Shown in pieces: positions 32,394 through 41,108 of a DNA stretch of 43,879 bases (position 1 is its first letter; each line of letters starts with the position of its first letter). Where the stretch lies: positions 1 to 43,879 of the forward strand of contig JALHQC010000035.1 of assembly GCA_022842165.1 (NCBI GenBank), given 5' to 3'. The notes beneath the pieces are model-generated. The model was not told the origin of the DNA, made no database searches, and worked only from the letters and a program-made list of their open reading frames with translations. The position numbers were made by a program, and so were the translations under genes. Source of the DNA: a bacterium (GTDB lineage Bacteria > Pseudomonadota > Alphaproteobacteria > Rhizobiales > Aestuariivirgaceae).

Positions 32394-34790
32394 ATGGATC
32401 AGAACTCCACCAACGGCACAGGCGCTGACAAGCGTAACTGGCGCGAGCGTCTTGGTATTGGCGCAAAGGAGATGCCGAAGCTGTCTGAAGAATTCAAAAC
32501 ACCGTCTGCACCGGCTCCCGCAGCAGGCGCCGCAAAACCCGCGCCGCGTGCCCCGCAACCCGTGACGAAACCAGCCCCCATGGCACCGCGCGCCGCCGCT
32601 CCGAAGGCTGCAGCGCCACCGCCTGCCCAGACGCCAGCGCCGCAGCCGCAGCGCGGGCCAGACCCTTCAGCCCAGGATGCCTTGGCCCAGAAGCTCCGCG
32701 CGCAGCGTGCCGCTGCCGAGAAACTGGCCGAACAGCGCGTTCAGGCCGCGCGCGATCGCGCCGAGGCAAAGTCACCGGCACCCGCACCGGAGCCTGCCGG
32801 CACTCCGGCACGCGCCGCGTCTAGAACGGCGCCGCCTCCGGTGCAGCCCCCGCCGGTTTCGCGCGCCGCGCCGCCGGCCGCTACGCCCGCCGGACGCCCG
32901 AAGTTCAGCTTTGCCGAGGCAGATAGCGCCGCCCCGCGCCGGGAGAACCGGCCTGCCAACGAGACGCCGGCGGTAACCCAGCCTCCGCGGCCGGCACTTG
33001 GCGCCACGAACCAGCCGATGACGCCGCCACGCCCCGCGCTTGGCGGAGAGCGCGGCCAACCGCCGTTCCTCAGGCCCACCGCGGCGGCAAGCGGCCGTAC
33101 GCCGCCGCCGCCGGCCTATCGCCCCATCGACCCGGCGACGGGCTATGTGCCGCCGCCACGGGTTCCGGCACCGCCGCCGCCGCAACGCGGCTATGGCGCG
33201 GAAGCCAATGGCGCTGGCCCCGGCTTCACCGCAGGCCGGGCACCGGTGCGCCGTCCGCCCGCGCTTGACCCCTATGCCCGCAGCGGCGAGCCGCGCGGCT
33301 TTGGCGGCGATGAATTCGAAGACGATCCGCGCAGCGGTCCTCGGCTGTCGCGTCCTGCCTCAGCAGCGGGGCGGGGCCGCCAAAGACCCGCCGACGAGGA
33401 CTACGAAGAGGTTTTCGAGGACGAGCCGACGCCGCGCCAACGCGCCAGCGCCCGTGACTATCAGAATGCCTACCGCGACCAGGATGGCGGCTTCGAGGAA
33501 GAGCGCCGCCGTTCGAGCGGGCCGTGGCTGCTCCTGCTGGCTTTGCTGGTGGCGGCGCTCGTCACCGGCGGCGTTGTCTGGTTCTACAACACCAAGATGA
33601 AGACCACGGCCTCGACGGGTGCCACGGCAACCGATCAGGTGCCTCTGGTCGAATCGCCGGGCGATCCCGCGAAGACCGCGCCGGAACAGCCGGCCGAGCT
33701 TCAGGGCGAGGCGCCAGGCGCCAAGAAGAAGCAGATATACGACCGGATCGTGGGCGACCAGGAAGTGACCGGGGACCAGGTGCTGCCGACCGAAGAAATT
33801 CCCGTCCAGCCTGCCGGCGCCCAGCCTGAAACCGGCACTGGCCTCAATCAGATCCCCGCACCTGATCTTCCCGCCGATGCGACCGGGTTGACTGACGAGC
33901 CCGCTCCCCTGCCGCTTCCGCCGCCGCCTGGAAACGACCAGCAGGGCAGCCTCGACCAGACGGGCATCGAGCGTATCGCAGCCGCAGCAGCGCAGCCGGA
34001 AGAGGGCTCCACGGCCCCTCCGGCCGCCGCGCCTTCTGCCGCGATTACAACGCAATCCACCGCCGAATTGCCGCCCCCGGAACCAGACACCGCAGGGGCG
34101 GAATTTGCATCCGACACCATCATTCAGGAACCTGAGGTTGTCGTGAAGCCGGTGAAGAAAAAAGAGACGGCCAGCAAGCCAGCGGCCGCAGCGGCGAAAA
34201 AGAAGGTTGCGGCAGCCGAAGAGAACCTCGGGGCGGAGCCTGTCGTGCTGGTGCCGCCCGCCGAGCCCATCGCACCGCCGTCGCAGAACGGCGATCAGAC
34301 AGCATCCAGCGAGCCGATCTCGCAGCAGGGCGCAGCGGCTGCGGCACCTGTGAAAAAGAAGAAGACCATTCTCGACCTGTTCCGCGGGTCGGACGAGAGC
34401 AACGCGGGCGCTGCGGCACAGACCCAAGCCGCGCAACCTGCCGAAGAAACGCAGGTCGCCGCATTGCCGCCCCCAAAACAGAAAGCCGCGCCCGCGCCCG
34501 CGCCTGAGCCAGAAGCGGCACCGCAGCAGGCCTCAACCGGCGGCGGTTATGTGGTGCAACTCGCCTCGTTCCGCAGCCAGGGCGAAGCGCAGTCGGAATA
34601 TGGCCGTCTCAGCAACCTTTATCCAACCGTCGTCGGTGGCGTTCCGCAGCGCGTGGCGCAATCGAAGGTCGGCGGCAGCACGCGCTACCAGCTGGGCCTC
34701 GGCCCGCTCAAGAGCCGCAGCGAGGCGACGCGGATCTGCAGCGCCCTGTTCCAGGCGGGCGAGCGCGACTGCATCGTCAGAAGCCAGTAA
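32394..34790 (+). CDS. Large FtsN-like SPOR-domain membrane protein
   Basis: 798 residues, bitopic. The first 370 or so residues are Pro/Ala-rich and cytoplasmic, with a short Ala/Gln/Arg helix (about 93-125). One transmembrane span is near 378-400 (WLLLLALLVAALVTGGVVWF), and a long low-complexity periplasmic stretch leads to a C-terminal SPOR domain (about 717-798, YVVQLASFRSQGEAQSEYG). SPOR domains bind denuded septal peptidoglycan. The position between argS and nagZ and the topology match alphaproteobacterial FtsN-like division proteins, but the cytoplasmic part is much longer than in E. coli FtsN. Confidence 0.87.
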   Translation: MDQNSTNGTGADKRNWRERLGIGAKEMPKLSEEFKTPSAPAPAAGAAKPAPRAPQPVTKPAPMAPRAAAPKAAAPPPAQTPAPQPQRGPDPSAQDALAQKLRAQRAAAEKLAEQRVQAARDRAEAKSPAPAPEPAGTPARAASRTAPPPVQPPPVSRAAPPAATPAGRPKFSFAEADSAAPRRENRPANETPAVTQPPRPALGATNQPMTPPRPALGGERGQPPFLRPTAAASGRTPPPPAYRPIDPATGYVPPPRVPAPPPPQRGYGAEANGAGPGFTAGRAPVRRPPALDPYARSGEPRGFGGDEFEDDPRSGPRLSRPASAAGRGRQRPADEDYEEVFEDEPTPRQRASARDYQNAYRDQDGGFEEERRRSSGPWLLLLALLVAALVTGGVVWFYNTKMKTTASTGATATDQVPLVESPGDPAKTAPEQPAELQGEAPGAKKKQIYDRIVGDQEVTGDQVLPTEEIPVQPAGAQPETGTGLNQIPAPDLPADATGLTDEPAPLPLPPPPGNDQQGSLDQTGIERIAAAAAQPEEGSTAPPAAAPSAAITTQSTAELPPPEPDTAGAEFASDTIIQEPEVVVKPVKKKETASKPAAAAAKKKVAAAEENLGAEPVVLVPPAEPIAPPSQNGDQTASSEPISQQGAAAAAPVKKKKTILDLFRGSDESNAGAAAQTQAAQPAEETQVAALPPPKQKAAPAPAPEPEAAPQQASTGGGYVVQLASFRSQGEAQSEYGRLSNLYPTVVGGVPQRVAQSKVGGSTRYQLGLGPLKSRSEATRICSALFQAGERDCIVRSQ

Positions 34791-34813
34791 GGCTTGCAGG
34801 CCACACAACCAGC

Positions 34814-35833
34814 ATGACTGCCATCAGAGCCTTCATATCCGGCTGCTCGGGTTACGCCCTCACGGAAGCCGAGAAACAGTTCTTCGCCGCCACCAACCCC
34901 TGGGGCCTGATCCTGTTTCGGCGGAATTGCGAAACACCGGACCAGCTGAAAGCCCTCTCGACCAGTTTTCGCGAAGCCGTCGGGCGGAAAAATGCCCCGG
35001 TGTTCATCGACCAGGAAGGCGGGCGGGTGCAGCGGCTGGGTCCGCCCAATAATGCCTGGCGGAAATATCCTCCTGCCAAGGCCTATGGCGTTCTCTATGA
35101 CGAAAATCCGGTGGCGGCCCTGCGCACCGCCCGCAACGTAGGCCGCCTGATGGCGGAAGACCTGGTCGCGGCCGGCATCAACGCCAATTGCGTGCCGGTG
35201 CTCGACGTGCCGCAGCCCGGCGCCCATGAAATCATCGGCAGCAGGGCCTACAGCACGAGGATCGAACCGATCATGGCGCTGGCGCGGGCCCATGCGGCGG
35301 GCTTTATCGACGGCGGCGTCATGCCGGTCATCAAGCATATTCCGGGACATGGCCGCGCCAGGGCCGACAGCCACATGGAGCTGCCGGTGGTGGAGGCCAG
35401 CCGGGCGGAACTGGCGGCGGTAGACTTTCCACCATTTGCGGCCTTCGCCGACGCGCCGATGGCGATGACGGCCCATGTGGTGTATACCGCTCTCGACAAA
35501 AGCGCTCCGGCGACATTGTCGAAAAAGGTGATTTCGTCCGTCATCCGGCGCGAGATCGGCTTCCGGGGGTTGCTGATGACCGACGACCTTTCCATGAAGG
35601 CGCTATCGGGGAGCTATACCGAGAAGACCCGCGCGGCGCTCGATGCGGGCTGCGATATGGTGCTTCACTGCAACGGCCAGATGGATGAGATGCAGGAAGT
35701 CGCGGCGGCCGCCGGCGAATTGCGGGGCAAGGCGGCGCAGCGGGCGCGGGCGGCGCTGAAGAGCGTCCAGAGGCCGAAGCCCTTCGACCGCAGGATGGCG
35801 CTGAAAGACTTCGAGAACATCGCTTCCGGGTGA
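34814..35833 (+). CDS. nagZ: Beta-N-acetylhexosaminidase
   Basis: 339-residue cytoplasmic GH3 enzyme that releases N-acetylglucosamine from anhydro-muropeptides in peptidoglycan recycling. The family signature is KHIPGHG at 174-180 with catalytic D185-S-H187 nearby, and the nucleophile Asp lies in TDDLSM near 257. Early motifs FIDQEGGRVQRL and GINANCVPVLD are standard. Single GH3 catalytic domain without the second domain of larger family members. It lies between the SPOR gene and scpA. Confidence 0.95.
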   Translation: MTAIRAFISGCSGYALTEAEKQFFAATNPWGLILFRRNCETPDQLKALSTSFREAVGRKNAPVFIDQEGGRVQRLGPPNNAWRKYPPAKAYGVLYDENPVAALRTARNVGRLMAEDLVAAGINANCVPVLDVPQPGAHEIIGSRAYSTRIEPIMALARAHAAGFIDGGVMPVIKHIPGHGRARADSHMELPVVEASRAELAAVDFPPFAAFADAPMAMTAHVVYTALDKSAPATLSKKVISSVIRREIGFRGLLMTDDLSMKALSGSYTEKTRAALDAGCDMVLHCNGQMDEMQEVAAAAGELRGKAAQRARAALKSVQRPKPFDRRMALKDFENIASG

Positions 35834-35915
35834 AACTGGGGATAAGTTGTGGCTTGGCGGCGAATCACGCCCTATCCCTTGTTATCAAGCGGATGACTGG
35901 AACAGGAACACGCGC

Positions 35916-36767
35916 GTGAGCGGAGCCGAAAACGATAACCAGCCCGTGAGCGGCACCGCCGCTCCGGAGCAGTTCTGGCCGGATGGCGGCACGCCGGTGC
36001 GCGGCGAACCGGTGGCGGCAAATGATGGCCAGGGACTGTTGATCGTCGACGTCGGCGGTTTCGAGGGGCCGCTCGATCTTCTGTTGGAGCTGGCGCGGCA
36101 CCACAAGATCGACCTCAAGCACATTTCCATTCTGGCGCTGGCAGAACAGTATCTCACCTTCATCGAGAAGGCGCGGCGGCTGCAGCTTGAACTTGCCGCC
36201 GACTATCTGGTGATGGCGGCATGGCTTGCCTACCTGAAGTCGCGGCTGCTCATTCCTGCACCACCCGGGTCGGAAGAGGCGCCGCCCGAGGACCTCGCCG
36301 CGCGGCTGGCCTTCCGGCTGCAGCGGCTTCAGGCGATGCGGACCGCGTCCGAGAATCTCATGAAGCGCAGCGTGCTGGGGCGCGATGTGTTCGCGCGCGG
36401 CGCGCCGGAGCCTTTGCAGTTCGACACCAAGCGCGAATACGCGGACAACCTCATCGACCTTCTCAAGGCCTATGCGGAGCGCCGCCAGCGCAAGATGCGG
36501 CGGCAGACCTACACGGTCAAGAAACAGCCGACCTGGTCGATCAAGGAAGCGCGCGATGCCTTGCAGCGCCTGGTTGGCGTGATGAACGACTGGGGCACGT
36601 TCGACAGCTGGCTTGCCGACTATATGATGGAGCCCGGCATGCGGCGCTCGGTCATGGCATCGAGTTTCACGGCGAGCCTCGAACTGGCGCGCGAAGGATT
36701 GCTGGAGCTGCGGCAAGAGGGCGCCTTCAAGCCCATCTATCTGCGGCGGAAGGCAAGTGCCGCCTGA
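35916..36767 (+). CDS. scpA: Segregation and condensation protein A
   Basis: Kleisin subunit of the SMC-ScpAB condensin. GGFEGPLDLLLELARHHKIDL is the diagnostic N-terminal motif contacting the SMC neck; ADYLVMAAWLAYLKSRLLIP follows, and a winged-helix C-terminus binds the SMC cap. A GTG at 35916 with AGGA about eight bases before is preferred (283 residues). A TTG at 35847 would add 23 non-conserved residues, and a further GTG stands at 35946. The stop is about 30 bases from the scpB start. Confidence 0.93.
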   Translation: MSGAENDNQPVSGTAAPEQFWPDGGTPVRGEPVAANDGQGLLIVDVGGFEGPLDLLLELARHHKIDLKHISILALAEQYLTFIEKARRLQLELAADYLVMAAWLAYLKSRLLIPAPPGSEEAPPEDLAARLAFRLQRLQAMRTASENLMKRSVLGRDVFARGAPEPLQFDTKREYADNLIDLLKAYAERRQRKMRRQTYTVKKQPTWSIKEARDALQRLVGVMNDWGTFDSWLADYMMEPGMRRSVMASSFTASLELAREGLLELRQEGAFKPIYLRRKASAA

Positions 36768-36796
36768 AGGGGCGGCCGTATTGGAGTATGATCGAG

Positions 36797-37606
36797 ATGC
36801 AGAGCCCAAACGCAGCCATCGAAGCGGAAGCCGACATGGATGAGGCTGTGGAAACCGCTACCGAACAAGATGGGGATCGTAGCGAAGGCGACGATGCGGA
36901 ACTGCAGTCGGCCGTCGTGACCATGCATCCGCGCGCCGACCGGAACCAGCATCTGCGGATCGTCGAGGCGGTGTTGTTCGCCGCCGCCGAACCTGTAGAT
37001 GTCGCCCATCTCCAGAGCTTTCTTCCCGAGGGCGCTGAAATCGGCAAGCTGCTGGCCGACCTGCAGGCGAACTACGCCAACCGCGGCGTCAATCTCGTCG
37101 AGGTCGCCGGCAAGTGGCTGTTCCGCACTGCTGACGATCTCGGCTATATCCTGCGTCGCGAGACGGTGGAGCAGCGCAAGCTGTCGAAGGCCGCAATGGA
37201 GACGCTCTCGATCATCGCCTATCACCAGCCGGTGACGCGTGCCGAGATCGAAGACATCCGCGGCGTCGCGATCTCCAAGGGCACGCTCGACATTCTGCTC
37301 GATATCGGCTGGGTGCGCATGCGCGGCCGCCGCAAGACGCCGGGACGGCCCGTCACCTATGGTACGACGGAAGGTTTTCTCAACCACTTTGGACTGAACG
37401 AAATCGCTGACCTGCCGGGATTGCAGGAACTGAAAGGCGCGGGCCTCCTCGAGGCCAACCTGCCGCCGGGCTTCGACATTCCGATGCCCAGAAGCGGCGA
37501 GGAACTGGCGCCTGACGAAGACCCGCTGGATGGCAGCGAAGCAGAGCAGCCGCTGGAGATGCATCTTCCCGAACCCTCCGCCGGCGAAGATCCGTCGAAT
37601 TCTTGA
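36797..37606 (+). CDS. scpB: Segregation and condensation protein B
   Basis: About 269 residues. ScpB dimers bind ScpA. Tandem winged helices span about residues 55-200, with LRIVEAVLFAAAEPV, METLSIIAYHQPVTRAEIE and the RKTPGRPVTYGTT segment all typical. The C-terminal tail is acidic and disordered. GGAG at 36783-36786 sits ten bases before the ATG at 36797, so that start is favoured over the ATG at 36788. In many Rhizobiales tatABC follow scpB; here they do not. Confidence 0.94.
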   Translation: MQSPNAAIEAEADMDEAVETATEQDGDRSEGDDAELQSAVVTMHPRADRNQHLRIVEAVLFAAAEPVDVAHLQSFLPEGAEIGKLLADLQANYANRGVNLVEVAGKWLFRTADDLGYILRRETVEQRKLSKAAMETLSIIAYHQPVTRAEIEDIRGVAISKGTLDILLDIGWVRMRGRRKTPGRPVTYGTTEGFLNHFGLNEIADLPGLQELKGAGLLEANLPPGFDIPMPRSGEELAPDEDPLDGSEAEQPLEMHLPEPSAGEDPSNS

Positions 37607-37983
37607 TATTCGGCTGAGCGCGGATTTACCTTAACTTTTGACTCTGGCGGCAGGTTAAGCGGCGTTTACCATCAGTAGCGCTGGCGTTCGGCGAGCTGCT
37701 TCGCTAAAATTCTACTTATCAACAAGGCTGCTCACGAGCCCCACACTCAAGAGCGGAAACCAGAGCGGGACGGTGCGGACTGCACCTCCGGACCGTCCCG
37801 CCAGCACCTTTCAAATTGCGCAAGCAACCGCTTGCCCCGCGCTTCAGGTCTGCCGCATCTCCTGAACGAGGGGTCGCCGGTCCGGGCTGGACTATGGGTG
37901 GCCTCCCCGTATCCAATCCCCGGACCGGCACTTTGCGCCTGTCCGGCCGGGAACCCGGAGGTATCTGCGGCGTTCCCGACCGC
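37607..37983. other. 377-base gap with several strong inverted repeats
   Basis: No convincing gene is seen. GCGGGACGGT (37765-37774) pairs perfectly with ACCGTCCCGC (37792-37801), with CGGA/TCCG inside. CCGGTCCGGG (37877-37886) pairs with CCCGGACCGG (37919-37928). GGGAAC near 37949 can pair with GTTCCC near 37972. A TAAAAT (37705-37710) may be a -10 box, and TTAA-N7-TTAC (37655-37669) resembles a CtrA site. The second half (from 37816) is open in the frame of the next gene, so part could be a variable N-terminus instead of RNA. Confidence 0.45.
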
Positions 37984-39081
37984 ATGAGCAGCCACCACCG
38001 CAGCGATTATCGAACGCCCCGGCGCGAGCCGCTTCTCACCGCTTCTTCCCTTGCCGGCGCGGCGCTTGTTGGCGCCGCGGCCAGCATCATCCACCGGGCC
38101 TTCGGACAGGGCAACCTCCGCCGGCGGCCTGGGCCGGCCGTTTCCTCCCCGCACGCCAACATATCCAACGCACCCGGCAAGGACGCGAGCCCCGACGCCG
38201 ATACGCCCGCCGAGATACCATCGCGGAGCTGGTGGGATGTGCTGAAAAGCACGGTCTCCGAAGTGAGCAAAGACCGGGTCCTGGCGGTGGCGGGCGGCGT
38301 TACGTTTTATGGCATTCTGTCGCTGTTTCCGGCGATCACGGTGCTGGTCTCGGTCTATGGGCTGTTCGCCGATCCGCAAAGCATCACGCAGCACATCCAG
38401 CTGTTGTCGACCTTTTTGCCGGAAGGCGCCATGTCGATCATCGGCGATCAAGTGCAGCGCATTACAAGTGCCGATGCAGGACAGCTCAGCCTCGCCCTGG
38501 TGTTCGGTCTCGTGGTCGCGCTGTGGAGTGCCAACGCCGCAATGAAGGCGGTGATCGACTCCTTGAACGTCGCCTATGGCGTGGAAGAGAAGCGCTCCTT
38601 CATCTGGCTGACAATCGTCTCGCTGCTGTTCACGCTGTCAGCCATCATCGGGCTTCTGGTGATGTTCGCGGTAGTGGCCCTGGTGCCCATCGTTCTGCAG
38701 TTCATCGGGCTTGGCGCAACGATGGACTTCCTGATCTGGGCGGGGCGCTGGCCGGCGGCCTTCGTGCTTCTGCTGCTGGCGCTGGCCGTCATCTACCAAT
38801 GGGGGCCGAACCGTCCGGACGTGCACTGGCGATGGGTGACGCCCGGAAGCATCCTCGCGGCGGTTCTGCTGCTGCTGCTGTCGATGCTGTTCTCGTGGTA
38901 TGCGGCAAACTTCGGCAAGTTCAACGAAACCTATGGTTCGCTGGGTGCGGTGATCGCCTTCATGACATGGATGTGGCTGTCGGCCACGATCGTCATGGTC
39001 GGTGCCGAACTCAATTCCGAGATCGAGCGCAAGGCGGGTAAAGACCCCAAGCAGGGCGGCAAGGAAACGGCGAAGTCCTGA
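37984..39081 (+). CDS. YihY/BrkB-family inner-membrane protein
   Basis: About 365 residues from the ATG at 37984. After a polar, Pro-rich N-terminal 90 residues comes the YihY/virulence factor BrkB (UPF0761) domain: SWWDVLKSTVSEVSKDRVLA, then AGGVTFYGILSLFPAI and about six hydrophobic spans, ending in an Arg/Lys-rich tail. The molecular function of the family is unsettled; RNase BN was a historical misassignment. The start is uncertain: no good ribosome-binding site precedes 37984, and in-frame ATG 37894 and TTG 37816 exist. It converges with the aldehyde dehydrogenase gene. Confidence 0.85.
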   Translation: MSSHHRSDYRTPRREPLLTASSLAGAALVGAAASIIHRAFGQGNLRRRPGPAVSSPHANISNAPGKDASPDADTPAEIPSRSWWDVLKSTVSEVSKDRVLAVAGGVTFYGILSLFPAITVLVSVYGLFADPQSITQHIQLLSTFLPEGAMSIIGDQVQRITSADAGQLSLALVFGLVVALWSANAAMKAVIDSLNVAYGVEEKRSFIWLTIVSLLFTLSAIIGLLVMFAVVALVPIVLQFIGLGATMDFLIWAGRWPAAFVLLLLALAVIYQWGPNRPDVHWRWVTPGSILAAVLLLLLSMLFSWYAANFGKFNETYGSLGAVIAFMTWMWLSATIVMVGAELNSEIERKAGKDPKQGGKETAKS

Positions 39082-39102
39082 GGCTTCGCCGCCGCGTCCG
39101 GT

Positions 39103-40584
39103 TCAGAGCTGAATGTAGGTGTTCTTCACCTGGCAGTACTTGTCCATGGCGTGGAGCGACTTGTCGCGGCCGATGCCGGACTGCTTGTAGCCGCCGAAGG
39201 GGTTGGTGATGTCGGAACCCCAGACATTGTTGACGACCACGGTGCCCGCTTTCAGTTGCCGTGCAACCTTGTGGGCGCGGGACACATCGCGCGTCCAGAG
39301 GTTCGCCTGCAGCCCGTAGATCGAATCGTTGGCCAAGCGGACGGCTTCGGCCTCGTCCCTGAATGTGACGGCGACCACGACGGGGCCGAAGATTTCCTCT
39401 TGCGCGATCTTCATGTCGTTCTTCACGTCCGAAAACACCGTCGGCTCGATATAGGCGCCGCCCGTGTCTTTCCGCACCTGTGAGCCGCCTGCGGTGACCG
39501 TTGCGCCTTCGCTGCGGCCGGATTCGATGTAGCCCAGCACGCGGTTCATCTGGTCGGCATCGACCACCGCACCCATGGTGGTGTTGGGGTCGAGCGGGTC
39601 TGACGGCGCCCATGGCTTCGCGTGCTTGGCGATCAGCGCGATGAATTCGTCCTTGATCGTGTCCTGCACGAGGATGCGGGTTGGTGCGTTGCAGCTTTGG
39701 CCGGCGTTGAAGAACACACCATCGGCGGAGGTCTTGGCGATGTGGTTCAAGTCGCCCGCATCCGCGAAGACGATGTTCGGCGATTTGCCGCCCGTCTCGA
39801 GCGAGACATGCTTCATGTTGCTTTCGCCCGCATAGCGCAGGAAATACTTACCGACCTGGGTGGAGCCGGTAAAGGCAATCATGTCCACGTCCATGTGGCG
39901 GCCCAGCGCCTGACCCGCAGTTTCGCCGAATCCGGGGAGGACTTGCAGCACGCCTTCCGGAAGGCCCGCTTCCATGGCGAGTTCGGCAATGCGGAGCGCG
40001 GTGAGGGGCGACTGTTCCGCTGGCTTGATGATGACGGAGTTGCCGGTGGCCAAGGCCGGACCCAACTTCCATGATGTCATCAGTAGCGGATAGTTCCACG
40101 GCACCACGGCGGCGACGACGCCGATGGGCTCGCGCGTGATGAGGGAGACCGAGTCGGGCCGATAGGGCGCGATCTCGTCATAGACCTTGTCGGCGGCCTC
40201 CGCGTACCACTGGATCGCCTGGATCGAACCCGGAATATCGCCGCCAGCGGACGTCGAGATGGGCTTTCCCATGTCGAGGGTTTCGAGGAGCGCCAGCTCG
40301 TCCTTGTGCTTTTGCATCAGCTCCGCGAATTTCAGCATCACCTTCTTGCGCTTGCCCGGATGGCAGGCGGACCAGGAGCCCTTCTCGAACACGGCGCGGG
40401 CGGCGGCGACCGCACGGTTCACGTCTTCTAGATCGCAGGCAGCGACCTTCGTCAGCACCCGGCCATCGATGGGGGAGACGCAATCGAAGGTTTCGCCCGA
40501 GGCGGCGGGCACATATTTGCCACCGATGAAGGCCTGGTTGCGGTAGGAGAGGGTGGGGATCAGGCTGCGGAAATCGGTTGCCAT
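39103..40584 (-). CDS. Aldehyde dehydrogenase (PuuC-like)
   Basis: 493-residue NAD(P)-dependent aldehyde dehydrogenase. N164 in VPWNYP, general base E263 in LETGGKSPN and nucleophile C298 in NAGQSCNAPTR are all present, and GSTQVGK marks the coenzyme fold. The sequence is closest in type to gamma-glutamyl-gamma-aminobutyraldehyde/betaine aldehyde dehydrogenases, suggesting an amine-derived aldehyde; the substrate is not determined. CCGGAG precedes the ATG. It lies downstream of rpmG on the same strand but behind a terminator, so it is probably expressed separately. Confidence 0.92.
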   Translation of the reverse strand: MATDFRSLIPTLSYRNQAFIGGKYVPAASGETFDCVSPIDGRVLTKVAACDLEDVNRAVAAARAVFEKGSWSACHPGKRKKVMLKFAELMQKHKDELALLETLDMGKPISTSAGGDIPGSIQAIQWYAEAADKVYDEIAPYRPDSVSLITREPIGVVAAVVPWNYPLLMTSWKLGPALATGNSVIIKPAEQSPLTALRIAELAMEAGLPEGVLQVLPGFGETAGQALGRHMDVDMIAFTGSTQVGKYFLRYAGESNMKHVSLETGGKSPNIVFADAGDLNHIAKTSADGVFFNAGQSCNAPTRILVQDTIKDEFIALIAKHAKPWAPSDPLDPNTTMGAVVDADQMNRVLGYIESGRSEGATVTAGGSQVRKDTGGAYIEPTVFSDVKNDMKIAQEEIFGPVVVAVTFRDEAEAVRLANDSIYGLQANLWTRDVSRAHKVARQLKAGTVVVNNVWGSDITNPFGGYKQSGIGRDKSLHAMDKYCQVKNTYIQL

Positions 40585-40635
40585 AATGTGCTCCGGTGGT
40601 GAGGGAATTTGACCGAATATCGGCTCTTAAACGCG

Positions 40636-40664
40636 AAAGGCACCGCGCGAGAGCGGTGCCTTTT
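40636..40664 (-). terminator. Terminator after rpmG
   Basis: AAAGGCACCGC (40636-40646) pairs with GCGGTGCCTTT (40653-40663) as an 11-bp stem. On the plus strand it runs into TTTT; on the minus strand a TTT and a later TTT follow. It stands between rpmG and the aldehyde dehydrogenase gene and probably ends the rpmG transcript. Confidence 0.75.
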
Positions 40665-40690
40665 CAATTCGAAGCGTCAGACGCGCGGGA

Positions 40691-40858
40691 TTACTTGATC
40701 TTGGTTTCCTTGAACTCGACGTGCTTGCGCACGACGGGATCATACTTCTTGAGCGACATCTTGTCGGTCTTGGTGCGGGAATTCTTCTTGGTCACGTAGA
40801 AGTAACCGGTGTCGGCGGTGGACGCCAACTTGATCTTGATCACATTGCCTTTGGCCAT
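40691..40858 (-). CDS. rpmG: 50S ribosomal protein L33
   Basis: 55-residue L33 of the large subunit ([33 protein letters not shown]). It contains no cysteine, so it is the zinc-independent (C-minus) form. The ATG at 40858 gives the family length; an upstream extension to 40948 is not conserved. It is the last gene of the rnr-DUF983-Nudix-rpmG order, but 250 bases with an inverted-repeat element separate it from the Nudix gene, so it may have its own promoter. Confidence 0.96.
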   Translation of the reverse strand: MAKGNVIKIKLASTADTGYFYVTKKNSRTKTDKMSLKKYDPVVRKHVEFKETKIK

Positions 40859-40950
40859 AACGGTCTCCAATCCGGGATTTGGGGTGGATAGACCCGAAAC
40901 GGGGTGGAAAGTCAAGCGAAGGGCAGGGTGAAGGGCCGCAATCGGCAAGA

Positions 40951-41103
40951 GCCCGGTTGCCCCTCTCCTATCCCAGCGCTTGCGCGCCGGGCCCCTTTCC
41001 TCCCCCCGCTGGCGCAGGGGGAGGACGATAGTGTCCTCGCCCCGCTTTAGCGGGGAAAGGAAGGGGACCCAACGAAGTTGGGGGAGGAGAGGGGCAACCG
41101 GGC
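40951..41103. repeat. 153-bp MITE/REPIN-like element with 19-bp perfect terminal inverted repeats
   Basis: GCCCGGTTGCCCCTCTCCT (40951-40969) is the exact reverse complement of 41085-41103. Inside lie CCTCCCCC/GGGGGAGG (40998-41005 with 41016-41023), GAGGAC/GTCCTC (41020-41037), CCCCGCT-tt-AGCGGGG (41040-41055) and CCCAAC-gaa-GTTGGG (41068-41082), so the whole element can fold as a long cruciform or RNA hairpin. The CCCGCTGGCG and GACGAT words are shared with the cluster at 7071-7206. It carries no coding capacity. It fills the space between the Nudix stop (41109) and rpmG. Confidence 0.8.
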
Positions 41104-41108
41104 ATTCC

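Noticed and set aside
36221-36796. N-terminal extension of the ScpB frame across scpA
   Set aside because: It overlaps scpA in another frame; a good GGAG-ATG lies at 36783-36799.
37607-37983. 6S RNA, RNase P RNA, SRP RNA or tmRNA in the scpB-yihY gap
   Set aside because: None of the conserved sequence blocks of these RNAs could be found; only generic strong stems are present.
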